DNA of 64,000 bases from Henricia sp. BOLD:AAB3569 (taxonomy: Eukaryota; Echinodermata; Asteroidea; Spinulosida; Echinasteridae): contig JBBELK010001068.1 of assembly GCA_037783545.1 (NCBI GenBank), positions 62,001-126,000 on the forward strand. Direction: 5' to 3'. The number at the start of each line of letters is the position of its first letter. Position 1 is the first letter of the stretch. This document shows, piece by piece, positions 24,427 to 36,300 of this stretch. The notes beneath the pieces were generated by a model. That model had not been told where the DNA came from. It searched no databases and was given only the letters and a program-made list of their open reading frames with translations. The position numbers and the translations under genes are program-made.

Positions 24427-26802
24427 GTGCGCAATATAGAGAGTTTAGGGCATGCAAAATTTGAAGTTCGTCGGAACATTTTTCGACCTCCAAATTTGCC
24501 GACGTTTGGACCACACTTTGACCAAATTGCCGAGCCAAACTGCGGTGCGTTAACGAAAGTCCGAATGACTGAGCATGCGCACAACTCAGGAGTACCCCAA
24601 AGAGGTGTGTACAGACAGCCACGGTTTGCGTGAGAGCAGTCAGGAAGCCTCAACCCAGTTTTTTCTAAACTTTGAAATTTCTCTGCCATTTCCCGGCGAA
24701 AGTCTGTCAATCTTTTATGACAAGTGCGCAATATAGAGAGTTTAGGGCATGCAAAATTTGAAGTTCGTCGGAACATTTTTCGACCTCCAAATTTGCCGAC
24801 GTTTGGACCACACTTTGACCAAATTGCCGAGCCAAACTGCGGTGCGTTAACGAAAGTCCGAATGACTGAGCATGCGCACAACTCAGGAGTACCCCAAAGA
24901 GGTGTGTACAGACAGCCACGGTTTGCGTGAGAGCAGTCAGGAAGCCTCAACCCAGTTTTTTCTAAACTTTGAAATTTCTCTGCCATTTCCCGGCGAGAGT
25001 CTGTCAATTTTTTATGACAAGTGCGCAATATAGAGAGTTTAGGGCATGCAAAATTTGAAGTTCGTCGGAACATTTTTCGACCTCCAAATTTGCCGACGTT
25101 TGGACCACACTTCGACCAAATTGCCGAGCCAAACTGCGGTGCGTTAACGACAGTCCGAATGACTGAGCATGCGCACAACTCAGGAGTACCCCAAAGAGGT
25201 GTGTACAGACAGCCACGGTTTGCGTGAGAGCAGTCAGGAAGCCTCAACCCAGTTTTTTCTAAACTTTGAAATTTCTCTGCCATTTCCCGGCGAAAGTCTG
25301 TCAATTTTTTATGACAAGTGCGCAATATAGAGAGTTTAGGGCATGCAAAATTTGAAGTTCGTCGGAACATTTTTCGACCTCCAAATTTGCCGACGTTTCG
25401 ACCACACTTTGACCAAATTGCCGAGCCAAACTGCGGTGCGTTAACGACAGTCCGAATGACTGAGCATGCGCACAACTAAGGAGTACCCCAAAGAGGTGTG
25501 TACAGACAGCCACGGTTTGCGTGAGAGCAGTCAGGAAGCCTCAACCCAGTTTTTTCTAAACTTTGAAATTTCTCTGCCATTTCCCGGCGAAAGTCTGTCA
25601 ATCTTTTATGACAAGTGCGCAATATAGAGAGTTTAGGGCATGCAAAATTTGAAGTTCGTCGGAACATTTTTCGACCTCCAAATTTGCCGACGTTTGGACC
25701 ACACTTTGACCAAATTGCCGAGCCAAACTGCGGTGCGTTAACGACAGTCCGAATGACTGAGCATGCGCACAACTAAGGAGTACCCCAAAGAGGTGTGTAC
25801 AGACAGCCACGGTTTGCGTGAGAGCAGTCAGGAAGCCTCAACCCAGTTTTTTCTAAACTTTGAAATTTCTCTGCCATTTCCCGGCGAAAGTCTGTCAATC
25901 TTTTATGACAAGTGCGCAATATAGAGAGTTTAGGGCATGCAAAATTTGAAGTTCGTCGGAACATTTTTCGACCTCCAAATTTGCCGACGTTTGGACCACA
26001 CTTTGACCAAATTGCCGAGCCAAACTGCGGTGCGTTAACGACAGTCCGAATGACTGAGCATGCGCACAACTCAGGAGTACCCCAAAGAGATGTGTACAGA
26101 CAGCCACGGTTTGCGTGAGAGCAGTCAGGAAGCCTCAACCCAGTTTTTTCTAAACTTTGAAATTTCTCTGCCATTTCCCGGCGAAAGTCTGTCAATTTTT
26201 TATGACAAGTGCGCAATATAGAGAGTTTAGGGCATGCAAAATTTGAAGTTCGTCGGAACATTTTTCGACCTCCAAATTTGCCGACGTTTGGACCACACTT
26301 TGACCAAATTGCCGAGCCAAACTGCGGTGCGTTAACGACAGTCCGAATGACTGAGCATGCGCACAACTAAGGAGTACCCCAAAGAGGTGTGTACAGACAG
26401 CCACGGTTTGCGTGAGAGCAGTCAGGAAGCCTCAACCCAGTTTTTTCTAAACTTTGAAATTTCTCTGCCATTTCCCGGCGAAAGTCTGTCAATCTTTTAT
26501 GACAAGTGCGCAATATAGAGAGTTTAGGGCATGCAAAATTTGAAGTTCGTCGGAACATTTTTCGACCTCCAAATTTGCCGACGTTTGGACCACACTTTGA
26601 CCAAATTGCCGAGCCAAACTGCGGTGCGTTAACGACAGTCCGAATGACTGAGCATGCGCACAACTCAGGAGTACCCCAAAGAGGTTCGACAGACAGCCAC
26701 GGTTTGCGTGAGAGCAGTCAGGAAGCCTCAACCCAGTTTTTTTCTAAACTTTGAAATTTCTCTGCCATTTCCCGGCGAAAGTCTGTCAATTTTTTATGAC
26801 AA
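24427..26802. repeat. Block C higher-order repeat, copy 2 (8 monomers, partial)
   Basis: Repeats 20566-22941 at an offset of 3861 bp: AACGAAAGTC (24427, 24724), GGCGAGAGTC with CACTTCGACC (25021), CGTTTCGACC (25318), AACTAAGGAG (25318, 25615, 26209), and CAATCTTTTATG upstream of 25615, 25912 and 26506. The copy ends in monomer 26506, which alone in the window carries GAGGTTCGACAGAC at 26681-26694 instead of GAGGTGTGTACAGAC. Monomer 26803 no longer matches its partner 22942. A different variant set (block D) follows. Confidence 0.86.
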
Positions 26803-27099
26803 GTGCGCAATATAGAGAGTTTAGGGCATGCAAAATTTGAAGTTCGTCGGAACATTTTTCGACCTCCAAATTTGCCGACGTTTGGACCACACTTTGACCA
26901 AATTGCCGAGCCAAACTGCGGTGCGTTAACGACAGTCCGAATGACTGAGCATGCGCACAACTCAGGAGTACCCCAAAGAGGTGTGTACAGACAGCCACGG
27001 TTTGCGTGAGAGCAGTCAGGAAGCCTCAACCCAGTTTTTTCTAAACTTTGAAATTTCTCTGCCATTTCCCGGCGAAAGTCTGTCAATTTTTTATGACAA

Positions 27100-29773
27100 G
27101 TGCGCAATATAGAGAGTTTAGGGCATGCAAAATTTGAAGTTCGTCGGAACATTTTTCGACCTCCAAATTTGCCGACGTTTGGACCACACTTTGACCAAAT
27201 TGCCGAGCCAAACTGCGGTGCGTTAACGACAGTCCGAATGACTGAGCATGCGCACAACTCAGGAGTACCCCAAAGAGGTGTGTACAGACAGCCACGGTTT
27301 GCGTGAGAGCAGTCAGGAAGCCTCAACCCAGTTTTTTCTAAACTTTGAAATTTCTCTGCCATTTCATGGCGAAAGTCTGTCAATTTTTTATGACAAGTGC
27401 GCAATATAGAGAGTTTAGGGCATGCAAAATTTGAAGTTCGTCGGAACATTTTTCGACCTCCAAATTTGCCGACGTTTGGACCACACTTTGACCAAATTGC
27501 CGAGCCAAACTGCGGTGCGTTAACGACAGTCCGAATGACTGAGCATGCGCACAACTCAGAAGTACCCCAAAGAGGTTTGTACAGACAGCCACGGTTTGCG
27601 TGAGAGCAGTCAGGAAGCCTCAACCCAGTTTTTTCTAAACTTTGAAATTTCTCTGCCATTTCCCGGCGAAAGTCTGTCAATTTTTTATGACAAGTGCGCA
27701 ATATAGAGAGTTTAGGGCATGCAAAATTTGAAGTTCGTCGGAACATTTTTCGACCTCCAAATTTGCCGACGTTTGGACCACACTTTGACCAAATTTCCGA
27801 GCCAAACTGCGGTGCGTTAACGACAGTCCAAATGACGGAGCATGCGCACAACTCAGGAGTACCCCAAAGAGGTGTGTACAGACAGCCACGGTTTGCGTGA
27901 GAGCAGTCAGGAAGCCTCAACCCAGTTTTTTCTAAACTTTGAAATTTATCTGCCATTTCCCGGCGAAAGTCTGTCAATTTTTTATGACAAGTGCGCAATA
28001 TAGAGAGTTTAGGGCATGCAAAATTTGAAGTTCGTCGGAACATTTTTCGACCTCCAAATTTGCCGACGTTTGGACCACACTTTGACCAAATTGCCGAGCC
28101 AAACTGCGGTGCGTTAACGACAGTCTGAATGACTGAGCATGCGCACAACTCAGGAGTACCCCAAAAAGGTGTGTACAGACAGCCACGGTTTGCGTGAGAG
28201 CAGTCAGGAAGCCTCAACCCAGTTTTTTCTAAACTTTGAAATTTCTCTGCCATTTCCCGGCGAAAGTCTGTCAATTTTTTATGACAAGTGCGCAATATAG
28301 AGAGTTTAGGGCATGCACAATTTGAAGTTCGTCGGAAAATTTTTCGACCTCCAAATTTGCCGACGTTTGGACCACACTTTGACCAAATTGCCGAGCCAAA
28401 CTGCGGTGCGTTAACGACAGTCCGAATGACTGAGCATGCGCACAACTCAGGAGTACCCCAAAGAGGTGTGTACAGACAGCCACAGTTTGCGTGAGAGCAG
28501 TCAGGAAGCCTCAACCCAGTTTTTTCTAAACTTTGAAATTTCTCTGCCATTTCCCGGCGAAAGTCTGTCAATTTGTTATGACAAGTGCGCAATACAGAGA
28601 GTTTAGGGCATGCAAAATTTGAAGTTCGTCGGAACATTTTTCGACCTGCAAATTTTCCGACGTTTGGACCACACTTTGACCAAATTGCCGAGCCAAACTG
28701 CGGTGCGTTAACGACAGTCCGAATGACTGAGCATGCGCACAACTCAGGAGTACCCCAAAGAGGTGTGTACAGACAGCCACGGTTTGCGTGAGAGCAGTCA
28801 GGAAGCCTCAACCCAGTTTTTTCTAAACTTTGAAATTTCTCTGCCATTTCCCGGCGAAAGTCTGTCAATGTTTTATGACAAGTGCGCAATATAGAGAGTT
28901 TAGGGCATGCAAAGTTTGAAGTTCGTCGGAACATTTTTCGACCTCCAAATTTGCCGACGTTTGGACCACACTTTGACCAAATTGCCGAGCCAAACTGCGG
29001 TGCGTTAACGACAGTCCGAATGACTGAGCATGCGCACAACTCAGGAGTACCCCAAAGAGGTGTGTACAGACAGCCACGGTTTGCGTGAGAGCAGTCAGGA
29101 AGCCTCAACCCAGTTTTTCCTAAACTTTGAAATTTCTCTTCCATTTCCCGGCGAAAGTCTGTCAATTTTTTATGACAAGTGCGCAATATAGAGAGTTTAG
29201 GGCATGCAAAATTTGAAGTTCGTCGGAACATTTTTCGACCTCCAAATTTGCCGACGTTTGGACCACACTTTGACCAAATTGCCGAGCCAAACTGCGGTGC
29301 GTTAACGACAGTCCGAATGACTGAGCATGCGCACAACTCAGGAGTACCCCAAAGAGGTGTGTACAGACAGCCACGGTTTGCATGAGAGCAGTCAGGAAGC
29401 CTCAACCCAGTTTTTTCTAAACTTTGAAATTTCTCTGCCATTTCCCGGCGAAAGTCTGTCAATTTTTTATGACAAGTGCGCAATATAGAGAGTTTAGGGC
29501 ATGCAAAATTTGAAGTTCGTCGGAAAATTTTTCGACCTCCAAATTTGCCGACGTTTGGACCACACTTTGACCAAATTGCCGAGCCAAACTGCGGTGCGTT
29601 AACGACAGTCCGAATGACTGAGCATGCGCACAACTCAGGAGTACCCCAAAGAGGTGTGTACAGACAGCCACGGTTTGCGTGAGAGCAGTCAGGAAGCCTC
29701 AACCCAGTTTTTTTCTAAACTTTGAAATTTCTCTGCCATTTCCCGGCGAAAGTCTGTCAATTTTTTATGACAA
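27100..29773. repeat. Block D higher-order repeat, copy 1 (9 monomers, 2674 bp)
   Basis: Nine monomers that recur 2674 bp downstream. Ordered markers: TTTCATGGCG with CTCAGAAGTA and GAGGTTTGTAC (27397); AAATTTCCGAG, GTCCAAATG and GACGGAGC (27694); CAGTCTGAAT and CCAAAAAGG (27991); ATGCACAATTT with CGGAAAATTT and GCCACAGTTT (28288); AATACAGAG, GACCTGCAAATTTTCC (28585); GCAAAGTTTG (28882); TCTTCCATTT just before and TTGCATGAG within 29179; CGGAAAATTT (29476). The segment starts one monomer after a T7 monomer at 26803. It contains no genes. Confidence 0.9.
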
Positions 29774-32446
29774 GTGCGCAATATAGAGAGTTTAGGGCAT
29801 GCAAAATTTGAAGTTCGTCGGAACATTTTTCGACCTCCAAATTTGCCGACGTTTGGACCACACTTTGACCAAATTGCCGAGCCAAACTGCGGTGCGTTAA
29901 CGACAGTCCGAATGACTGAGCATGCGCACAACTCAGGAGTACCCCAAAGAGGTGTGTACAGACAGCCACGGTTTGCGTGAGAGCAGTCAGGAAGCCTCAA
30001 CCCAGTTTTTTCTAAACTTTGAAATTTCTCTGCCATTTCATGGCGAAAGTCTGTCAATTTTTTATGACAAGTGCGCAATATAGAGAGTTTAGGGCATGCA
30101 AAATTTGAAGTTCGTCGGAACATTTTTCGACCTCCAAATTTGCCGACGTTTGGACCACACTTTGACCAAATTGCCGAGCCAAACTGCGGTGCGTTAACGA
30201 CAGTCCGAATGACTGAGCATGCGCACAACTCAGAAGTACCCCAAAGAGGTTTGTACAGACAGCCACGGTTTGCGTGAGAGCAGTCAGGAAGCCTCAACCC
30301 AGTTTTTTCTAAACTTTGAAATTTCTCTGCCATTTCCCGGCGAAAGTCTGTCAATTTTTTATGACAAGTGCGCAATATAGAGAGTTTAGGGCATGCAAAA
30401 TTTGAAGTTCGTCGGAACATTTTTCGACCTCCAAATTTGCCGACGTTTGGACCACACTTTGACCAAATTTCCGAGCCAAACTGCGGTGCGTTAACGACAG
30501 TCCAAATGACGGAGCATGCGCACAACTCAGGAGTACCCCAAAGAGGTGTGTACAGACAGCCACGGTTTGCGTGAGAGCAGTCAGGAAGCCTCAACCCAGT
30601 TTTTTCTAAACTTTGAAATTTCTCTGCCATTTCCCGGCGAAAGTCTGTCAATTTTTTATGACAAGTGCGCAATATAGAGAGTTTAGGGCATGCAAAATTT
30701 GAAGTTCGTCGGAACATTTTTCGACCTCCAAATTTGCCGACGTTTGGACCACACTTTGACCAAATTGCCGAGCCAAACTGCGGTGCGTTAACGACAGTCT
30801 GAATGACTGAGCATGCGCACAACTCAGGAGTACCCCAAAAAGGTGTGTACAGACAGCCACGGTTTGCGTGAGAGCAGTCAGGAAGCCTCAACCCAGTTTT
30901 TTCTAAACTTTGAAATTTCTCTGCCATTTCCCGGCGAAAGTCTGTCAATTTTTTATGACAAGTGCGCAATATAGAGAGTTTAGGGCATGCACAATTTGAA
31001 GTTCGTCGGAAAATTTTTCGACCTCCAAATTTGCCGACGTTTGGACCACACTTTGACCAAATTGCCGAGCCAAACTGCGGTGCGTTAACGACAGTCCGAA
31101 TGACTGAGCATGCGCACAACTCAGGAGTACCCCAAAGAGGTGTGTACAGACAGCCACAGTTTGCGTGAGAGCAGTCAGGAAGCCTCAACCCAGTTTTTTC
31201 TAAACTTTGAAATTTCTCTGCCATTTCCCGGCGAAAGTCTGTCAATTTGTTATGACAAGTGCGCAATACAGAGAGTTTAGGGCATGCAAAATTTGAAGTT
31301 CGTCGGAACATTTTTCGACCTGCAAATTTTCCGACGTTTGGACCACACTTTGACCAAATTGCCGAGCCAAACTGCGGTGCGTTAACGACAGTCCGAATGA
31401 CTGAGCATGCGCACAACTCAGGAGTACCCCAAAGAGGTGTGTACAGACAGCCACGGTTTGCGTGAGAGCAGTCAGGAAGCCTCAACCCAGTTTTTTCTAA
31501 ACTTTGAAATTTCTCTGCCATTTCCCGGCGAAAGTCTGTCAATGTTTTATGACAAGTGCGCAATATAGAGAGTTTAGGGCATGCAAAGTTTGAAGTTTGT
31601 CGGAACATTTTTCGACCTCCAAATTTGCCGACGTTTGGACCACACTTTGACCAAATTGCCGAGCCAAACTGCGGTGCGTTAACGACAGTCCGAATGACTG
31701 AGCATGCGCACAACTCAGGAGTACCCCAAAGAGGTGTGTACAGACAGCCACGGTTTGCGTGAGAGCAGTCAGGAAGCCTCAACCCAGTTTTTCCTAAACT
31801 TTGAAATTTCTCTTCCATTTCCCGGCGAAAGTCTGTCAATTTTTTATGACAAGTGCGCAATATAGAGAGTTTAGGGCATGCAAAATTTGAAGTTCGTCGG
31901 AACATTTTTCGACCTCCAAATTTGCCGACGTTTGGACCACACTTTGACCAAATTGCCGAGCCAAACTGCGGTGCGTTAACGACAGTCCGAATGACTGAGC
32001 ATGCGCACAACTCAGGAGTACCCCAAAGAGGTGTGTACAGACAGCCACGGTTTGCATGAGAGCAGTCAGGAAGCCTCAACCCAGTTTTTTCTAAACTTTG
32101 AAATTTCTCTGCCATTTCCCGGCGAAAGTCTGTCAATTTTTTATGACAAGTGCGCAATATAGAGAGTTTAGGGCATGCAAAATTTGAAGTTCGTCGGAAA
32201 ATTTTTCGACCTCCAAATTTGCCGACGTTTGGACCACACTTTGACCAAAATGCCGAGCCAAACTGCGGTGCGTTAACGACAGTCCGAATGACTGAGCATG
32301 CGCACAACTCAGGAGTACCCCAAAGAGGTGTGTACAGACAGCCACAGTTTGCGTGAGAGCAGTCAGGAAGCCTCAACCCAGTTTTTTCTAAACTTTGAAA
32401 TTTCTCTGCCATTTCCCGGCGAAAGTCTGTCAATTTTTTATGACAA
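29774..32446. repeat. Block D higher-order repeat, copy 2 (9 monomers)
   Basis: Carries every block D marker in order at an offset of 2674 bp (30071, 30368, 30665, 30962, 31259, 31556, 31853, 32150). New private changes include GAAGTTTGTCGG near 31594 and CCAAAATGCC near 32247. Only a handful of differences separate the two copies over 2.7 kb, so this duplication is also recent. Confidence 0.9.
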
Positions 32447-33337
32447 GTGCGCAATATAGAGAGTTTAGGGCATGCAAAGTTTGAAGTTCGTCGGAACATT
32501 TTTCGACCTCCAAATTTGCCGACGTTTGGACCACACTTTGACCAAATTGCCGAGCCAAACTGCGGTGCGTTAACGACAGTCCGAATGACTGAGCATGCGC
32601 ACAACTCAGGAGTACCCCAAAGAGGTGTGTACAGACAGCCACGGTTTGCGTGAGAGCAGTCAGGAAGCCTCAACCCAGTTTTTCCTAAACTTTGAAATTT
32701 CTCTTCCATTTCCCGGCGAAAGTCTGTCAATTTTTTATGACAAGTGCGCAATATAGAGAGTTTAGGGCATGCAAAATTTGAAGTTCGTCGGAACATTTTT
32801 CGACCTCCAAATTTGCCGACGTTTGGACCACACTTTGACCAAATTGCCGAGCCAAACTGCGGTGCGTTAACGACAGTCCGAATGACTGAGCATGCGCACA
32901 ACTCAGGAGTACCCCAAAGAGGTGTGTACAGACAGCCACGGTTTGCATGAGAGCAGTCAGGAAGCCTCAACCCAGTTTTTTCTAAACTTTGAAATTTCTC
33001 TGCCATTTCCCGGCGAAAGTCTGTCAATTTTTTATGACAAGTGCGCAATATAGAGAGTTTAGGGCATGCAAAATTTGAAGTTCGTCGGAACATTTTTCGA
33101 CCTCCAAATTTGCCGACGTTTGGACCACACTTTGACCAAATTGCCGAGCCAAACTGCGGTGCGTTAACGACAGTCCGAATGACTGAGCATGCGCACAACT
33201 CAGGAGTACCCCAAAGAGGTGTGTACAGACAGCCACAGTTTGCGTGAGAGCAGTCAGGAAGCCTCAACCCAGTTTTTTCTAAACTTTGAAATTTCTCTGC
33301 CATTTCCCGGCGAAACGCTGTCAATTTTTTATGACAA
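31556..33337. repeat. Three-monomer repeat (891 bp, two copies) at the end of block D
   Basis: Monomers 31556, 31853 and 32150 are repeated as 32447, 32744 and 33041 (offset 891 = 3 x 297). GCAAAGTTTG marks the first of each trio. TCTTCCATTT before and TTGCATGAG within mark the second. GCCACAGTTT marks the third. This shorter tandem duplication is laid over copy 2 of block D, so it came after the 9-monomer duplication. Confidence 0.86.
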
Positions 33338-36300
33338 GTGCGCAATATAGAGAGTTTAGGACATGCAAAATTTGAAGTTCGTCGGAACATTTTTCGACCT
33401 CCAAATTTGCCGACGTTTGGACCACACTTTGACCAAATTGCCGAGCCAAACTGCGGTGCGTTAACGACAGTCCGAATGACTGAGCATGCGCACAACTCAG
33501 GAGTACCCCAAAGAGGTGTGTACAGACAGCCACGGTTTGCGTGAGAGCAGTCAGGAAGCCTCAACCCAGTTTTTTTCTAAACTTTGAAATTTCTCTGCCA
33601 TTTCCCGGCGAAAGTCTGTCAATCTTTTATGACAAGTGCGCAATATAGAGAGTTTAGGGCATGCAAAATTTGAAGTTCGTCGGAACATTTTTCAACCTCC
33701 AAATTTGCCGACGTTTGGACCACACTTTGACCAAATTGCCGAGCCAAACTGCGGTGCGTTAACGACAGTCCGAATGACTGAGCATGCGCACAACTCAGGA
33801 GTACCCCAAAGAGGTGTGTACAGACAGCCACGGTTTGCGTGAGAGCAGTCAGGAAGCCTCAACCCAGTTTTTTTCTAAACTTTGAAATTTCTCTGCCATT
33901 TCCCGGCGAAAGTCTGTCAATTTTTTATGACAAGTGCGCAATATAGAGAGTTTAGGGCATGCAAAATTTGAAGTTCGTCGGAACATTTTTCGACCTCCAA
34001 ATTTGCCGAAGTTTGGACCACACTTTGACCAAATTGCCGAGCCAAACTGCGGTGCGTTGACGACAGTCCGAATGACTGAGCATGCGCACAACTCAGGAGT
34101 ACCCCAAAGAGGTGTGTACAGACAGCCACGGTTTGCGTGAGAGCAGTCAGGAAGCCTCAACCCAGTTTTTTTCTAAACTTTGAAATTTCTCTGCCATTTC
34201 CCGGCGAAAGTCTGTCAATTTTTTATGACAAGTGCGCAATATAGAGAGTTTAGGGCATGCAAAATTTGAAGTTCGTCGGAACATTTTTCGACCTCCAAAT
34301 TTGCCGACGTTTGGACCACACTTTGACCAAATTGCCGAGCCAAACTGCGGTGCGTTAACGACAGTCCGAATGACTGAGCATGCGCACAACTCAGGAGTAC
34401 CCCAAAGAGGTGTGTACAGACAGCCACGGTTTGCGTGAGAGCAGTCAGGAAGCCTCAACCCAGTTTTTTCTAAACTTTGAAATTTCTCTGCCATTTCATG
34501 GCGAAAGTCTGTCAATTTTTTATGACAAGTGCGCAATATAGAGAGTTTAGGGCATGCAAAATTTGAAGTTCGTCGGAACATTTTTCGACCTCCAAATTTG
34601 CCGACGTTTGGACCACACTTTGACCAAATTGCCGAGCCAAACTGCGGTGCGTTAACGACAGTCCGAATGACTGAGCATGCGCACAACTCAGAAGTACCCC
34701 AAAGAGGTGTGTACAGACAGCCACGGTTTGCGTGAGAGCAGTCAGGAAGCCTCAACCCAGTTTTTTCTAAACTTTGAAATTTCTCTGCCATTTCCCGGCG
34801 AAAGTCTGTCAATTTTTTATGACAAGTGCGCAATATAGAGAGTTTAGGGCATGCAAAATTTGAAGTTCGTCGGAACATTTTTCGACCTCCAAATTTGCCG
34901 ACGTTTGGACCACACTTTGACCAAATTGCCGAGCCAAACTGCGGTGCGTTAACGACAGTCCGAATGACTGAGCATGCGCACAACTCAGGAGTACCCCAAA
35001 GAGGTGTGTACAGACAGCCACGGTTTGCGTGAGAGCAGTCAGGAAGCCTCAACCCAGTTTTTTCTAAACTTTGAAATTTCTCTGCCATTTCCCGGCGAAA
35101 GTCTGTCAATTTTTTATGACAAGTGCGCAATATAGAGAGTTTAGGGCATGCAAAATTTGAAGTTCGTCGGAACATTTTTCGACCTCCAAATTTGCCGACG
35201 TTTGGACCACACTTTGACCAAATTGCCGAGCCAAACTGCGGTGCGTTAACGACAGTCCGAATGACTGAGCATGCGCACAACTCAGGAGTACCCCAAGGAG
35301 GTGTGTACAGACAGCCACGGTTTGCGTGAGAGCAGTCAGGAAGCCTCAACCCAGTTTTTTCTAAACTTTGAAATTTCTCTGCCATTTCATGGCGAAAGTC
35401 TGTCAATTTTTTATGACAAGTGCGCAATATAGAGAGTTTAGGGCATGCAAAATTTGAAGTTCGTCGGAACATTTTTCGACCTCCAAATTTGCCGACGTTT
35501 GGACCACACTTTGACCAAATTGCCGAGCCAAACTGCGGTGCGTTAACGACAGTCCGAATGACTGAGCATGCGCACAACTCAGAAGTACCCCAAAGAGGTG
35601 TGTACAGACAGCCACGGTTTGCGTGAGAGCAGTCAGGAAGCCTCAACCCAGTTTTTTCTAAACTTTGAAATTTCTCTGCCATTTCCCGGCGAAAGTCTGT
35701 CAATTTATTATGACAAGTGCGCAATATAGAGAGTTTAGGGCATGCAAAATTTGAAGTTCGTCGGAACATTTTTCGACCTCCAAATTTGCCGACGTTTGGA
35801 CCACACTTTGACCAAATTGCCGAGCCAAACTGCGGTGCGTTAACGACAGTCCGAATGACTGAGCATGCGCACAACTCAGGAGTACCCCAAAGAGGTGTGT
35901 ACAGACAGCCACGGTTTGCGTGAGAGCAGTCAGGAAGCCTCAACCCAGTTTTTTCTAAACTTTGAAATTTCTCTGCCATTTCCCGGCGAAAGTCTGTCAA
36001 TTTATTATGACAAGTGCGCAATATAGAGAGTTTAGGGCATGCAAAATTTGAAGTTCGTCGGAACATTTTTCGACCTCCAAATTTGCCGACGTTTGGACCA
36101 CACTTTGACCAAATTGCCGAGCCAAACTGCGGTGCGTTAACGACAGTCCGAATGACTGAGCATGCGCACAACTCAGGAGTACCCCAAGGAGGTGTGTACA
36201 GACAGCCACGGTTTGCGTGAGAGCAGTCAGGAAGCCTCAACCCAGTTTTTTCTAAACTTTGAAATTTCTCTGCCATTTCATGGCGAAAGTCTGTCAATTT

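Noticed and set aside
29689-33564. 1291-codon minus-strand open frame; similar ones at 8597-12175 (1192), 43339-46776 (1145), 37658-40963 (1101), 26718-29702 (994) and 22506-25475 (989)
   Set aside because: The frame is the satellite itself: 297 bp is 99 codons, so it stays open through tandem copies. It begins and ends where T-run length changes, not at gene-like signals. Replacement changes are common and other frames are open too.
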